22,500 bases of DNA, from positions 37,501 through 60,000 of the forward strand of contig KV908432.1 in assembly GCA_002005505.1 (NCBI GenBank), written 5' to 3'. The notes under the pieces are model-generated. The model was not told the origin of the DNA. It saw only the letters and a list, made by a program, of their open reading frames with translations, and did not search any database. The stretch is from Botryococcus braunii (lineage: Eukaryota; Chlorophyta; Trebouxiophyceae). The position numbers and the translations under genes were made by a program. Shown here piece by piece: positions 1 to 22,500 of the stretch (its first letter is position 1; each line of letters begins with the position of its first letter).

Positions 1-194
1 CGCATGTGCCGCCCATGCGTGTCACGTGGTCTATGTGGCACCCGGAAAAGGCCCCTCCCTGGGTGCAGAAATTCGCTTTCTGCGACAAAAATCGGCATAG
101 ATGTGTCCATGTCACTCTATGTTACTTTCATTGGATGTGATGGTCAGGTAAGGGACAGTGCCTATTCCTGTGAGTGTCTCTTGTCGGAAGAGGG
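1..194. other. Upstream/5' leader region of gene 1, no clear gene
   Basis: No family-like coding sequence is visible here. An in-frame TGA at 171-173 precedes the chosen ATG at 195. A strong donor-like CAG/gtaagg at 145-153 could end a 5' UTR exon or an upstream coding exon. I cannot place a promoter. Confidence 0.35.
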
Positions 195-12352
<12,158 letters not shown>

Positions 12353-13560
12353 CTAATAGCCTTAGGGTCCATGTGGAGGGACGGCCTCCCTGGTGTGTGC
12401 GTGTGTGTGGTGGGGCACGTTTTGGGGAGAAGACAATTGTAAAACCAGGAACGCTTTTGCCACGAGGGGCTTGTGAAAAGTGGCTCCATACTTGTGGCTG
12501 TCTTGCATGAAGGGGCACTGTCAGGCATCGTTGGGGGCTAAGTGGGACCTCAGAAGTGTTTATATGTAACGCACTCACTGGGGCTCAGGGCAATCACAGT
12601 GCAGGCCATCCATTTGCACTGAAGGTGCAGCGGAATTTCTTGCATCTGAAATTTGTTCGAGTTTGGATGGCATCTCGACTTTGACTTGTATAGTAACGTG
12701 GCATTCTTCTGAGTATGTGTACATGGTCGTTGCTGTCAGGAGCTTTGGTTGAACCTTTGCAAATCAATTGGGTTAACCTTGTCAGTCTTCCAGAAGCACC
12801 GACTGAGCAGCCATCAGCATTTGGCTGGCATGAGTGTATGGTCGTGCATGTCACCTGGGTTGTTCAGGGTTGGCGGCGAATGTACAAGAGGCATTATTGG
12901 TGTGAGGGCGCCAGTCCGGCACTTCTCGTTTAGCTACTGCCTTCCTTTACACGCAAGGAAGCGCTACGGGACAGTGTTGGACCTTTACATGCAGGGTCTA
13001 TAGCAAGCAGTCATAAGTGTGTATGTACGGGTGCGCATTGAGAGATGGCGGCTAGAGTATGTATCTCTTTGAGCAAGGCAGACCGGGCTCCAGTGCCGAT
13101 GAGAGAGTCCACTACAGTGCGTTCGCATGGTGTATGCTTGCGAAGGGAATTCACTCTACCGAGGAGATATGTACTGCACATGATGTACATGAGTTGTCTA
13201 GGTCCATGTGCAGGAGAACAATGTTGCGAATGTGATCAGGATTTCATGTGTACAACATTTGATCCATGTGGTATGGCCAGTGCACTTAGGTGCACAGCAG
13301 GCAGCCGCATGCATGGATGCGTGTGCATCTTTATAAAGTGAGATCTTCATAATTAGCGAGTACGCCTCCAGCAGGAGAATGTGAGATCTTCTGTAAGTTC
13401 CTTAGGGCCTGTGAGGAAGGATTTTGCGACCTTCAGCAATATTAACCTTTGAAATACAGACGGATTGACCTGTCACTCTGTCTTCGAATTGTACTGAACA
13501 AAATGTCAGTGCTAGGGATATACAGTCTTTCTGAATAAAAGTACTTAATGAAGCTAATGG
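12353..13560 (+). other. Probable 3' UTR and downstream sequence of gene 1
   Basis: No convincing gene. An AATAAA hexamer at 13534-13539 is the best poly(A)-signal candidate, implying a long ~1.2 kb 3' UTR. A 98-codon Cys-containing open frame at 13045-13341 has no recognisable family and is probably chance. Confidence 0.4.
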
Positions 13561-14632
13561 ATGGCCAATTCAAACATGAATTCAAGCGTGGCAAAGTCTG
13601 ACCTTCGCAGTGTAGATCATCTAGCGCAAGTCACGGTATCGTTCCCTTCGAGTGCTGCTCATAAGGAATAGCTGCTGTTGAAGTAGCTGCAAACTTGGAG
13701 CGCAGGCAAAGACGCCTGCGCGCTGGGAATGGCCAATTCACGTAATGGAGGAAGAACAAGAAGAATATAGGTTTGCATTGAGCTGTCAAGGGTACTTAGG
13801 AGGGAGAGGTTAAGCTCCTACAGATGTCATGGTCCTAATCAACAATCGTATTTTTTCCAATCCAATCTTTTTGTGATGAAGTATAGGATACCCTTCTAAG
13901 CATGTTGTGAAACATTATGGTGGGAGAACCCTTACATAATGAACCAAACACTTAACCGGAAAGAATCGCATTTAAATCGTGAACAGATGACTGTCCCGTT
14001 ATGAGCTGACTCTTTAAGGGTTGTTGCTGTACAGTAAATGAAGGTAATGCAGCAAACCAGGATTGTTGACAGCTGACGTGTACGTACTCCTTCCAGTCGT
14101 GAATTGAAGTGCTCGAAGACCTGAATGGGGAGCAATCTGGCTGTACAGTGCCGATGTCTCATATGTTTCTTACTTCTGCAGTCACCTCCACAACATCAGC
14201 CTATGAGCTGCGTTTGCGCAAGGTCATAGCAACTTCTAGTTGCATGAAGATGGAAATACTCGAAGGTCAGGGGAAAAGAGGCGCAGGAATGTGTTAAATC
14301 TGACATGCACCCAGCGATGTCTCTGTTGCGCAGCCCGGCACAAAAATTCATCGTCTCCTTGTCCGCTTTGTGACTGGCACTACTTCCGCATCATTCGTCT
14401 TCTTTGGCGTGCCTTGCCCCTTAGCTTTTGTTGAAGCTCCCTCACCGTTCCTCTTGAGACGCTGGCTCCTGAGCACGCACCCAAACCCCCTTCTGAAACA
14501 TGTGTGTGAGGCATTTGTGTCACAGAACACAAGAAGCCCATAAACACCATTTGAAAGACACAGCTAGTGCGCATTCTGATGCATATTCGATGATACGCTG
14601 CCTACCACGCCTTGGACCCCAACCCAACCCCC
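13561..14632. other. Intergenic sequence between convergent genes
   Basis: I see no gene, repeat or RNA here. It is not low-complexity. Confidence 0.5.
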
Positions 14633-14677
14633 ACACATACACATGAGCGCACACGCACGCACGCACGCATGCGCGCG

Positions 14678-14722
<45 letters not shown>

Positions 14723-14787
14723 ACACACACACACACCCACGCACGCACGAATGCACACACACACACACACACACAGACACACGCACG

Positions 14788-14835
<48 letters not shown>

Positions 14836-14891
14836 TGCACGCACGCACATACACAGACACAGACACAGACACGGACACGGACACGGACACA

Positions 14892-14947
<56 letters not shown>

Positions 14948-14991
14948 GAGACAGACACACACAGACAGACACAGACACAGACACAGACACA

Positions 14992-15078
<87 letters not shown>

Positions 15079-15087
15079 GCGCGCACA
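14633..15087. repeat. Large (CA)n-based array between the two genes
   Basis: (CA)n with (GC)n blocks at ~14670 and 14820, a cagaca/cggaca hexamer section at ~14852-14893, CAGA variants at ~14940-14995, and a terminal (CG)n at 15063-15085. It starts ~210 bp beyond the gene 2 stop. Confidence 0.95.
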
Positions 15088-15298
15088 GCACAGCTTAGCG
15101 CAAAGTCAGGAATTAGAAGATGAATCCCTCAGTTATTGCCCCTGCTACAAAAAGGGCTGCGACGAAGAATAGCAATGGACACTTAGCTGCATGAAAATGG
15201 TTTGTGAACCCATGTTTGCAGAAAAAGAGCTTCAGAACTAGTTCATAAAGAAAATTGACTGCTATCATGCCAGTGAGCTCGGTAGATGAGGGAGGGCT

Positions 15299-15401
15299 TT
15301 ACCCCAACGGCTCTTTATACGAATCAGAAAGGGGCGAAGGTTCATCTGATGAATGTGCCAAATACAACGAAATATCAGGCTCGTGTTTGCCATTGAGAAA
15401 C
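15299..15401 (-). CDS. PDS5: PDS5 exon o (probable terminal exon)
   Basis: Acceptor gctagtgcctgtag, phase 2 entry matching exon n. It is open for 34 residues (FLNGKHEPDISLYLAHSSDE then PSPLSDSYKEPLG) to TAA at 15299-15301. It rests on the strong upstream donor, the phase match and the open frame, not on homology. Confidence 0.65.
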
Positions 15402-18400
15402 CTACAGGCACTAGCTTCTGAAGCAAACTTCATAAACACTTTATATCAATTAGTAGCGTATTTTGCAGTCCTGCCAGCCCTATTAACATTGCACAGCAAT
15501 GTCAGGCCTTTACTACGCCAAAGAGGCCAAGGCCCAATCAGCACACGCAGAGTAAATGCTGAAAAGCGCTTAGTGTATTATGTACAAACCCTTCAAATTG
15601 CCGGCTACATGCAAACCGCATAGAACACAATGCTCCCTTCTTGGGCCGAGACTCACCTGCCAACCTTCGGTTGTCGAATAGCACCTGTTTGATTTCCGTA
15701 GTCCAAACTTTTCCCTGCCGCCCGCCTTACAGGCGAAGTGTGTTCAACAATGTGTGCCTCATCTTCCACTGGGACTTCGACTCCAGATGAACTCATATCG
15801 TCTCGTCTATGGGTCATGATGCCACAACCCTTCAATGGGCGAGTCCGTTGGCCATTCGAGTCCAGTTTCTGGGCGGAGTCCACCTGCATCAAGGCTGGAG
15901 GCTGGGCGGCTGTCACTTTCTGGGCTCGAACGTGAGGCAGCCCCTTCTGCTCTCCTGCTGACTTCTTACGCGGTCTGCCTTTCCCCTGTGCCACATCATG
16001 AGTCGCATTACCTGCAGCTCGAACAGTTCTGTCTGCCCTCCCATCCTTTAACTGATTATCACGCTCTCCAAGGGTTGCCTTGAAGCCATCCTTCTGCTCA
16101 GAAGGAAGTTCTTTGGTCCTTGCCATGGCTTGCGACAGGAAGCCTTTTGGAGGCCTGTTCCTTGGCCCTCTTTTGGCTTCTCCAGATGCACTTGTCTTAT
16201 GGACATCAACTGCTTTTGGAGACTTCCGAGCTGCCAACGCATCACCATTTGACGATTTAGGATTATCGGGCGCTGATTGTGGCGACACAACATCGTGTGC
16301 TGTGGCATTTGAGGTGGGTTTGGTTGTCCTTACTGAGTCTGGTGAAGATAAAGGTGGTGCCCTGGCACGTTTTGACGTTCGTTTCTTCTCTGCACCGTCA
16401 GCACCCTGCAAGGTCTCTGCAGACTGCTTCATTCTGCCCTTCACCTGCAAACTGTTCATAACCTCCAGTTCATCCGAAGGCGCCTGTTTGGCTGATGTCT
16501 GATGTCCCTGTGGCAGCAAGCTGTTGTGAACAAGAGGAGACTGCTTCCCTGATTCTCTGGCGGACTTTGTAGATTTCGCAATCCCCCCTCCTCTAGCAGA
16601 AGATTTCGCCTTCTCTTCCCCTTCAAAAAGGCTCCCGTCACTCATGGACTCCGGCTCATTTCCATCTTCAGATGTTGACGCATCATGTGCTTGAGGCTGT
16701 GAAGGCCTTTTTGTTTGCCTACACACCAAAGACCCTGTGTTTGAGCCCCAGCAGGCATACTGCAATCTAGTGAAATGGGGCTGAGTGCCCACTTTTCAGA
16801 ATCTTAGCTAAAGCCTTCAGCGAAAACTGGCAGGAACGTCTTCACATTCCAGTATTTGCAATGAACGGTTCAGGAAAGAAAGGTCCAGACCACTCTAAGC
16901 TCAAAAGTCAAGGCATAGGCAGGGGAACTCCTTCAAGGAGAAGCATTGGAAACATTTTAGTGCTCAAGCCCTCGAGAATTTAAGCAGGAAGTAATTGGGA
17001 AATTTTCTGATCTCCAGACCAGTGTACCTTCCGGGATGGAGACGAGGCTTTTTTATGGACTTCTCAGAAGACTCCTTTTTCCTCTTATGTGAGGGCAAAT
17101 CCTTCAAATGCCCAATTTCTTTGTCAGGGCCCTTCTTCAACAATGGCCTTGGTCTTGCTTTGCATGGAAGAGGAAGGACGTCATTTGCCAGAATAAGTTG
17201 CCAGCCTTCAGGAAGATGGCTACCATCCACAGACTTGCCTGCTAGCCCGGAAAACCCTTTAACAGCAAAGTCTGGATAATGAAAAAGTTATTCATGTCCA
17301 TTGATGCATTGATTGGAGGAAAGAACGGAGCCAACACCAGCCAGCTTCTGCATGTGGTATCACGATGGCCAAATCACACAGCAAAGTTCTTCTTGATCCA
17401 TACTGATCCTCAGCATAAGCAGGTGCAGGGTAAGCACCTTGAGAGCGACCCTCGGTTGCCCGATAGAATGACTTTGGCAGAGGGCAAAGGCCAGGAAATT
17501 TTGGCGGTTGGACGCCGTCTGAGCTAACCCTCTTGAATATAGCATTTGCAATGGCAATTGCCATATCTGCCACGATGTAAATATTCTCCGTGGCAGGAAT
17601 CTCAGTTACATCCACAGTGTTTTTGAGAGTCCGCATAATACGAAGGATAGCTGGCAATGTAGCACCTGAAGCCCACTCTCTTTTCGAGTTAGTGTCCTAT
17701 CAATGGGGTAAAAACTCGATTTGCCAAGAGCACTCTCAGTCTCCCAAAATGCACATTTTCACAGAATCACATTATTTGGTCACGGACCTGATGGTTCAGA
17801 TGTTTGCCAGGAATGTAGCAGGGGCTCCAAGGCGCATTGCAGCATCGTTACAAAAGGTTGATATGCCTCGGAACTGAAGTCTTCTTCGGTTGGGTCTGGA
17901 AAGTCGGGGTGGTGAGCCAGAATCTGTCATGGCACAGGCTCCACACAGTACGTCACCAACTGTTCTCTGAAGTTCAAGAGGTGTTCAATGCCCATGGTAC
18001 TTCAAGCAACTAATCCAGACCCTTGACAAAACGTGACAATTTTCCCTCAATGCCTTCCTCTGCTGGCTTCGTTATCTACATGTCAAAGAAGGACCTTCAA
18101 ACATCAAGACGTATGATTTCACAAATTTGCTCAGCAGATCACACTATCTACCCCCAGACCCTAGAAGTCATTCTTCTAGTCCAGCAGCTTGCTCGGAAAT
18201 ATCAAAATTAAATCAAGTGGTAGACCAACCAACAAACAAACAAGCAAGCAGTCCACAAACAAACAACACAGCGGCGGCGGACATGAACTCCTCGGCGGAA
18301 GTCCATGACGAGCCAGCAAACTCCTATAGTGAAATAGTCCGAGTTGGCTCGAAGACGTCTCTGGACAGATGCTGGACTGCTTTTCTTTTGAGGGGGAATA

Positions 18401-19421
18401 CCTGTACCAAATACACAAGGAGAAAATCCGGATACTCCTGCAGTACCGTTCCGCCTGCCGCACTTTGAGAAGCAAGGCTGGCAGTAGTCACTGCTGTTGC
18501 CCTGCAGCAGACATGAGCCTTTGCAGCATCCTCAAGGCAGTTCTCAAGAGTCGTATTATGCCAAAAACCTCTGCTAATCTAAAGAGCCACATTTCTAGCG
18601 GGGTCATGAAACAAGAGGGGCAACTGAACGTAATGCCCTGACAGGTTTAATAGTACAATGCCTGCTACTCTTGCTGGGACCTTGGAAGGTTGGCAGACTT
18701 TGGTACCTTCTGCGGCCATGTACCCACTCCAGCAAAGCCCGTAATCCATTTTCACGATTTGGAGCTGATGGGTCAACACCAGCAAGAGGGAGCATAGCCG
18801 CATACTTGGCAGCCCGCGAACCTGGAATGCTTTGCAAAACCAGCAAGGTTCTTCGCAGTTTCAGCGCAAATGAGGCACGGACATCTGCCATAGTATCCTG
18901 TCGAAGGTCAAATGAGTTAACCCCCCCAAATAATATAGACGTAACTTCATCTGCTATACTAAGTCCCCGGCTTCAAGTCTGTTTTAAATTCTTCTGTGTC
19001 TGTCTGGTTTGGCTCGAAAGGCAGGGTGCATGCATTGTGTGGTGATCTATTCCAGCAGATTCAGTTGTGGTGAGATGACCAGCATCCCAGAATGTACTCC
19101 CAGTATGGGTCACCACTGCAAACAAGAAAAGGACAACTCAAGTGTCCTATGCACTGACTAGGAGAATGCTTGTGGCAAAGGGCAATCGGCGTAAGGGTGC
19201 ACCGCTGAGTAGCATTCCAAAGACAGGAGATCTTACTTGCATTGTGAGAGCAAGGGAAAAATATACTTCAGACTGGATCCGTGCATCATGTCCTCGGGCG
19301 AGGCGCAGCATAGCACATGCAGCCACTAACCTCAAGTAACCCCGATCCAGATCATTTGTTGGTTGCAACTGTCCCCAGAAATACCAAGAATTAGCACCTT
19401 CCACATGCACAATTTGACAAC

Positions 19422-19456
<35 letters not shown>

Positions 19457-22287
19457 GGGGGGCGGGGGGGTTGGGGGAAGGAAAAAAATGAACAGCAAGA
19501 ACTCCTTCCTGGCAATTAAAAGATGGCAAGGAGATCTTCAGTGCCACAAAAGCCATTGCTCAGACATCACACACTTGTCTGGTTCAGGCCACATATTAAT
19601 ATACACTCACAAAGACCCAGGGGGGTTGCAGGTCCCCTGTAGGCAGAAGGCTCACCTCTTCCATGTCAATAGACGGATCCATCATACCAGCAAGCTGTTC
19701 TATCAACAAGTCAATTGCGCTGCTGACATCTCCAGGAGGAGAGACTTCCCACAGGTGGGGCTGGCCGTCAGGTACAACAGCCTGGGCTAAGGCCTGGAAC
19801 AGAGAATCACCCCATCATGTGTGCGACACGGCAGTATCAGAGTAACTCCCACTTTTCTATAGCACAGAAGAAATCATCATTGTAGACAAGGGACGGATGT
19901 GTACCTTCCCAGATAAACTTTCCCACATAGAGATGCACGGAAGAGATGACATTTAAAACAAAGAACGTGGTTCTACCTTCAGGCCGAACGCCTTGATGCG
20001 TATGCTGGGGCTTACTCGCTCCCAGTGCTTCTTTATCCCTGGTAGCAACAGCAGGGAATCTCCAGAGGCGCCAGAAAACTTATCGCTAAAGTCTTCAGGA
20101 TCAGACATGAGAAGAACCTGCATGGATAAGATGAGAAGGGGCAATTTTATGCTGAAATGCTGCAAGCAACCTGTAGTACATATGTGGCAGCGCATTGGGC
20201 TTGCAAAGCCTCGCACAGGCTACATTACATAACCCTATCCAACACGTGTTGACACTTTTACCTCTCTCTACTCCAGGCCCGAGAGCCCTGGTAGCACAAG
20301 AGATTCCTATAAAGGTTCAAACACAGGCCTACGTGTTATCTCCAGGCCAAAGGGCCGACCCCCGACAGACATGACAGACCCCTGTGCTGCTGCTGGCACA
20401 TTGTCGCACAGTTGCAAGTGTAGTGGTTGTAGGATGTACTCATTAGCATCTACTTCCTACAGCTATATTCAGAAAGGGTGTACCCTTCCGAAATACACGC
20501 TGTAATGCCTGTAGCATGTACGACTAAAAGTTCCTTTCTGGCAAGCCAAGGATAGTAAAAATCACCTTCATGACAAACTCGCTGAAAGCATGGACATCAG
20601 CAGAGAATAGATTTGGAAGACATCGTCCCACACTGGACACAACTTGCAGCATAATGCACAAATTGGAGTCTACAAGTGCGGTCCCATCAGCGAACGCTGT
20701 GCTGATCTCTTTAACCACAGGTTTTAACAAGGCTGAGGCCTTATTAACACCAACAATAGTGACAAGTGCCCTGCAACCATATGCAACCAGCATTGCCCAC
20801 TAAGCTACTGAAATGCACAAAAAGCAATTGACAAATCAATGACAATCATGCTCACCTGACTGCATGCTTTGCGAGCTTGACAGACCCTGCTCGACAAAGA
20901 GACAGCACCTTATCTTGCACTTCGTCCCATCCTTCAAACTTGATGTATTTCCCCGCATACTCCAGGATCATTATAGCCGTTGTTTGCTCAGAACTGAAAT
21001 TCTCTGAATTCAGCACCAAATCTCCCACCTGTGCACATTTCATATGCATGCAAGCTTCAAATACCTCCAAACCAGAATTGGACAGCCATCACTGTAACAC
21101 CAGCGCAATACTCCCAGCAAAAGACCCAGAAGGAAATTCCAATTGCATTCCAAAGCTGACGATTTTGGAATAGCATAAGTCCAAGCTGTGGTCTATACCT
21201 TCTTCGACAAAGTCTTAAACAGCGATGGAGTCCTCTGTGAGACTGCTACAAGCACGTCCAGGACGGCCTGGTAGAATGCTCCAACATCATCTACACCATC
21301 AAATAAGGCGATATCTAGTAGGCCTTCGACCAGACTGGTCGATATTATTTGTGGTGCCAGGCGTGTGCTGAGTTTGCGCATCACATCGCCAACTGCGCCT
21401 TTGCTACCAACTCTTTGCGTTACGTCCTTAGACACATTTGTTGCCTCCTCAAGGCTAAGGCTTGGCTCACATAACTGTTGCAGTCCTCTGAAGATATGGT
21501 TGTCCCTCATCTGTGAAATCTTCATCAGTCCGTCTTGAACCTGCTACCACTTTCCCTCAGACACAACCGAAGTGCCCGCATAGGATACCATACATGTAGT
21601 GCAAGGTAAGAAAAAAGCAGGGTGTCATTGAAACGCATCCTAATGTGTGAAAAGCCGGCAGGCCCCAGGAAGAGGCAGAGAGGAGGACTTGTCACACCTT
21701 GGCATCCTGTGGAAAGGCAGAAGCTAGCTTAAGGAGGCTTCGTTCCAATCTGGTTTCCCTATCAGGAATGACTGCGTCTGAACGCGCAGACCTGAGGGAA
21801 AGAAATTCCAGCAACCATTGTTGGAAGACCTGTCGATTTTTGGCTGGCCGCAGCAGGTTTTCTCTCTCCTGTGCAATATGATCAAGTGAACCCACAGAAC
21901 AAAAAGTATCGGCACACGCAGAGGACAAAGCATGCTGTACCAGCTTGTGCAATAGGTTTGAATATAGTCAGAAGCAGTCTGCATCACCCGTACAGTGCAT
22001 TTAGTTATTGAGAATGGTCGATCAAACAGCATAGTAGGGCTGGCCCCTGACCTCCTTGTCGCCCTGTGCATAGATTGCCGCAAATTGACGAGCAGCATCC
22101 CTGGCTGGCAGTTTTGGTGGAAAGAGGCCACCTCTGATTAAATGGCCAAAGAAATGGGATGCCAGCTCAGGGTCTCGAAGAGCTGCATCAATCAATCTGG
22201 GAGGTATCCAGAGGAGAAGCTCTTCGCTTTGCAACACATCATGCCCGCCATGGGATTTCAGGCAATACGTCCTGTCAAGTTCATACA
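15299..22287 (-). CDS. PDS5: PDS5 sister-chromatid cohesion cofactor, plant type, 5' partial, 15 exons in window
   Basis: PDS5 binds the cohesin ring and regulates its loading, release and maintenance on nuclear chromatin. The model, 5' to 3', is 22271-22052 (or from 22287), 21868-21698, 21540-21199, 21028-20856, 20770-20566, 20117-19977, 19793-19656, 19368-19237, 18897-18707, 18501-18402, 17923-17788, 17665-17438, 17271-17028, 16718-15657 and 15401-15299. Every junction is phase-consistent; about 1194 residues are present. Family matches in order include WIPPRLIDAALRDPE, LEFLSLRSAR, VGDVMRKLSTRLAPQIIS, KLAKHAVRALVTIVG, IRIKAFGLK, YLRLVAACAMLRLARGHDA, YPDFLLVYLVQILAHHPDFP and LPAILRIMRTLKN. 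The C-terminal third is basic and disordered with AT-hook-like KGRPRKK. The N-terminal HEAT repeats lie beyond the right edge. It is convergent with gene 1. The identity is firm; regulation cannot be read. Confidence 0.92.
15657..16718 (-). CDS. PDS5: PDS5 exon n (large disordered exon with AT-hook-like motif)
   Basis: Acceptor tttggtgtgtag, phase 2 entry. About 354 codons rich in Ser, Lys, Pro and Glu. It contains KKRTSKRAR, RGPRNRPPKG and the AT-hook-like KGRPRKK (plus-strand ~15964-15984). It ends RQPKVG at CAG/gtgagt, an optimal donor; unspliced it would stop at TGA 15653-15655. Confidence 0.88.
16719..17027. other. PDS5 intron between exons m and n
   Basis: 309 bp between the basic-tail exons, no coding signal seen. 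Confidence 0.55.
17028..17271 (-). CDS. PDS5: PDS5 exon m (start of basic tail)
   Basis: Acceptor ttttcattatccag, donor GGAAG/gtacac, phase 1 to phase 2. It ends the folded region (GSHLPEGWQLILANDVLPLP) and begins a Lys/Arg-rich stretch (HKRKKESSEKSIKKPR) that looks like a nuclear localisation signal. Confidence 0.85.
17438..17665 (-). CDS. PDS5: PDS5 exon l
   Basis: Acceptor agtgggcttcag, donor CAAG/gtgctt, phase 1 at both ends. It encodes ATLPAILRIMRTLKNTVDV, YIVADMAIAIANAIFKR and LPKSFYRA, corresponding to IFQSIKRSEDNVD...ICELGLSII. Confidence 0.9.
17788..17923 (-). CDS. PDS5: PDS5 exon k
   Basis: Acceptor gtgccatgacag, donor TCAG/gtccgt, phase 0 to phase 1. It starts ILAHHPDFPDPTEEDF, the family's VLAHDPEFP motif, then YQPFVTMLQCALEPLL. 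Confidence 0.88.
17924..18401. other. PDS5 intron between exons j and k
   Basis: 478 bp, no coding signal. A short AAAC/AAGC-rich patch lies at ~18231-18270. Confidence 0.6.
18402..18501 (-). CDS. PDS5: PDS5 exon j
   Basis: Acceptor catgtctgctgcag, donor ACAG/gtattc, phase 2 to phase 0. It ends EYPDFLLVYLVQ, which joins exon k to give the conserved YLVQ-ILAHHPDFP. Confidence 0.88.
18707..18897 (-). CDS. PDS5: PDS5 exon i
   Basis: Acceptor accttcgacag, donor AGAAG/gtacca, phase 0 to phase 2. It encodes DTMADVRASFALKLRRTLLV and YAAMLPLAGVDPSA. It lies at the position of the KTFLTKLYKLL...YACAF helices. Confidence 0.88.
18898..19236. other. PDS5 intron between exons h and i
   Basis: 339 bp, GTAAGA donor on the - strand. 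Nothing else is recognised. Confidence 0.55.
19237..19368 (-). CDS. PDS5: PDS5 exon h
   Basis: Acceptor atttctggggacag, donor GCAA/gtaaga, phase 0, 44 codons. It encodes YLRLVAACAMLRLARGHDA, one of the best-conserved PDS5 segments (VRLAAAKAVLLLSRKWD in plants). Confidence 0.93.
19369..19655. repeat. A31 homopolymer and G-rich run in the PDS5 intron between exons g and h
   Basis: A31 at 19423-19453 is followed by three G-runs (19454-19480). On the transcribed strand this is a T31 tract about 54 nt upstream of the acceptor. It is the only sizeable simple repeat inside the visible PDS5 gene. Confidence 0.85.
19656..19793 (-). CDS. PDS5: PDS5 exon g
   Basis: Acceptor gattctctgttccag, donor AGAG/gtgagc, phase 0, 46 codons. 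It encodes ALAQAVVPDGQ, DVSSAIDLLIEQLAGMM and DPSIDMEE, continuing the LVKSFLPRH...IDDLLNILK region. Confidence 0.88.
19977..20117 (-). CDS. PDS5: PDS5 exon f
   Basis: Acceptor cttatccatgcag, donor GAAG/gtagaa, phase 0, 47 codons. It begins VLLMSDPEDFSDK and ends IRIKAFGLK, matching the family KIYGLK segment. Confidence 0.9.
20118..20565. other. PDS5 intron between exons e and f
   Basis: 448 bp, GT-AG on the - strand. I see no gene or repeat in it. Confidence 0.6.
20566..20770 (-). CDS. PDS5: PDS5 exon e
   Basis: Acceptor catatggttgcag, donor GAAG/gtgatt, phase 2 to phase 0. It encodes ALVTIVGVNKASALLKPVVK and VVSSVGRCLPNLF, a HEAT-like helix pair typical of PDS5. Confidence 0.92.
20856..21028 (-). 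CDS. PDS5: PDS5 exon d
   Basis: Acceptor aaatgtgcacag, donor TCAG/gtgagc, phase 0 to phase 2. It encodes VGDLVLNSENFSSEQTTAIM and LCRAGSVKLAKHAV, equivalent to the family's LEGTRSQAKCAV helix. Confidence 0.92.
21199..21540 (-). CDS. PDS5: PDS5 exon c
   Basis: Acceptor gtggtagcag, donor GAAG/gtatag, 114 codons, phase 0. Key segments are VQDGLMKISQMRDNHIFRGL and VGDVMRKLSTRLAPQIIS, matching plant KMKDGSIF and FLRSLSTKCSPNIFSS. Confidence 0.93.
21698..21868 (-). CDS. PDS5: PDS5 exon b
   Basis: Acceptor catattgcacag, donor CAAG/gtgtga, phase 0 at both ends. It encodes ERENLLRPAKNRQVFQQWLL, EFLSLRSARSD and LASAFPQDAK. These align residue for residue in spacing with the plant LNTILSQKRRLQ...YLSLR...FPD region. 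Confidence 0.9.
22052..22271 (-). CDS. PDS5: PDS5 exon a (first in window)
   Basis: It encodes TYCLKSHGGHDVL, EELLLWIPPRLIDAALRDPE and a stretch ending AAIYAQGDKE at donor GGAG/gtcagg (phase 0). The 5' edge is either after cttgacag (22271) or after gagctaag (22287); an in-frame TAA directly above rules out anything further. It aligns with the plant PDS5 EEIPCKIMMLCYDKD segment. Confidence 0.8.
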
Positions 22288-22500
22288 CTTAGCTCCGATG
22301 AAAAACATTCCCACCAAATTTGCAAAGGAATATGGTGTTCCCCACGATGAAAACCCCAAACGAGATGAGAGGCCAGACTTGACCAAAAAGAATAGTAATG
22401 GAATCAATCCCATTCAAGGGAAAGGTGTGTATGCCCATGCCTAGATATCACTGTGGATCCAACCAAGTTAATCTAAAATCTGGAACAATCACTGACCAAA

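Noticed and set aside
13045..13341. A 98-codon + strand frame with several Cys residues
   Set aside because: The spacing does not match any zinc-binding or secreted family I know, there is no signal peptide, and it lies in the probable 3' UTR.
14520..15172. Long Cys-Val and His-Thr open frames on both strands
   Set aside because: Pure products of the (CA)n array, with no family resemblance.
15255..15623. A 122-codon + strand frame
   Set aside because: It is antisense to the proposed last PDS5 exon, where the - strand has a phase-matched acceptor and open frame. I see no known domain.
20280..20340. A T-loop-like ggttcaaac considered as part of a tRNA
   Set aside because: I could not pair an acceptor stem or anticodon arm around it.

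Overview
This is a eukaryotic, almost certainly nuclear, window. It carries two intron-rich genes arranged tail to tail. Both could be rebuilt exon by exon because the splice sites, reading phases and family similarity agree across nearly every junction. I see no bacterial operon structure, CRISPR array, rRNA or tRNA.

Gene 1 (+ strand, about 195-12352) is modelled as 15 exons encoding about 707 residues. It reads as a cation/proton antiporter of the CPA2 NHA/SLC9B type. It has an Asp-Asp pair in the SFDD segment, a basic residue in the KEKIFVAFAW / SPK-ATVQAAL segment, and then a long, charged, probably cytosolic C-terminal tail that I do not recognise. Most of its introns carry long simple-sequence arrays: (CT)n, (GT)n, (CA)n, (GA)n, TCA and a ~620 bp TCC polypyrimidine tract. 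Degenerate minisatellites lie between them.

Gene 2 (- strand, about 22287 down to 15299, 5' end outside the window) is a plant-type PDS5 cohesin cofactor. The window holds 15 exons and about 1194 residues: HEAT-like repeats, then a basic disordered tail with an AT-hook-like KGRPRKK motif and nuclear-localisation-like clusters. Its introns are short to medium and almost free of microsatellites.

Between the two stop codons lie ~2.9 kb (12353-15298). They hold a probable gene 1 3' UTR with an AATAAA at 13534, about 1 kb in which I see nothing, and a 455 bp (CA)n-rich array.

The PDS5 exons resemble the land-plant form best, and CPA2 SLC9B-like antiporters are not typical flowering-plant genes. 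A streptophyte alga or another early-diverging green lineage with a repeat-rich genome is my best guess, held with low confidence.

The most unusual structure is in gene 1. The exon encoding the transport-site Asp-Asp motif is preceded by five decayed tandem copies of its own intron-exon boundary (about 3640-4174). The exon just upstream (exon 5) is likewise preceded by one decayed copy of its own start (3132-3190). The gene also seems to use one GC-AG intron.
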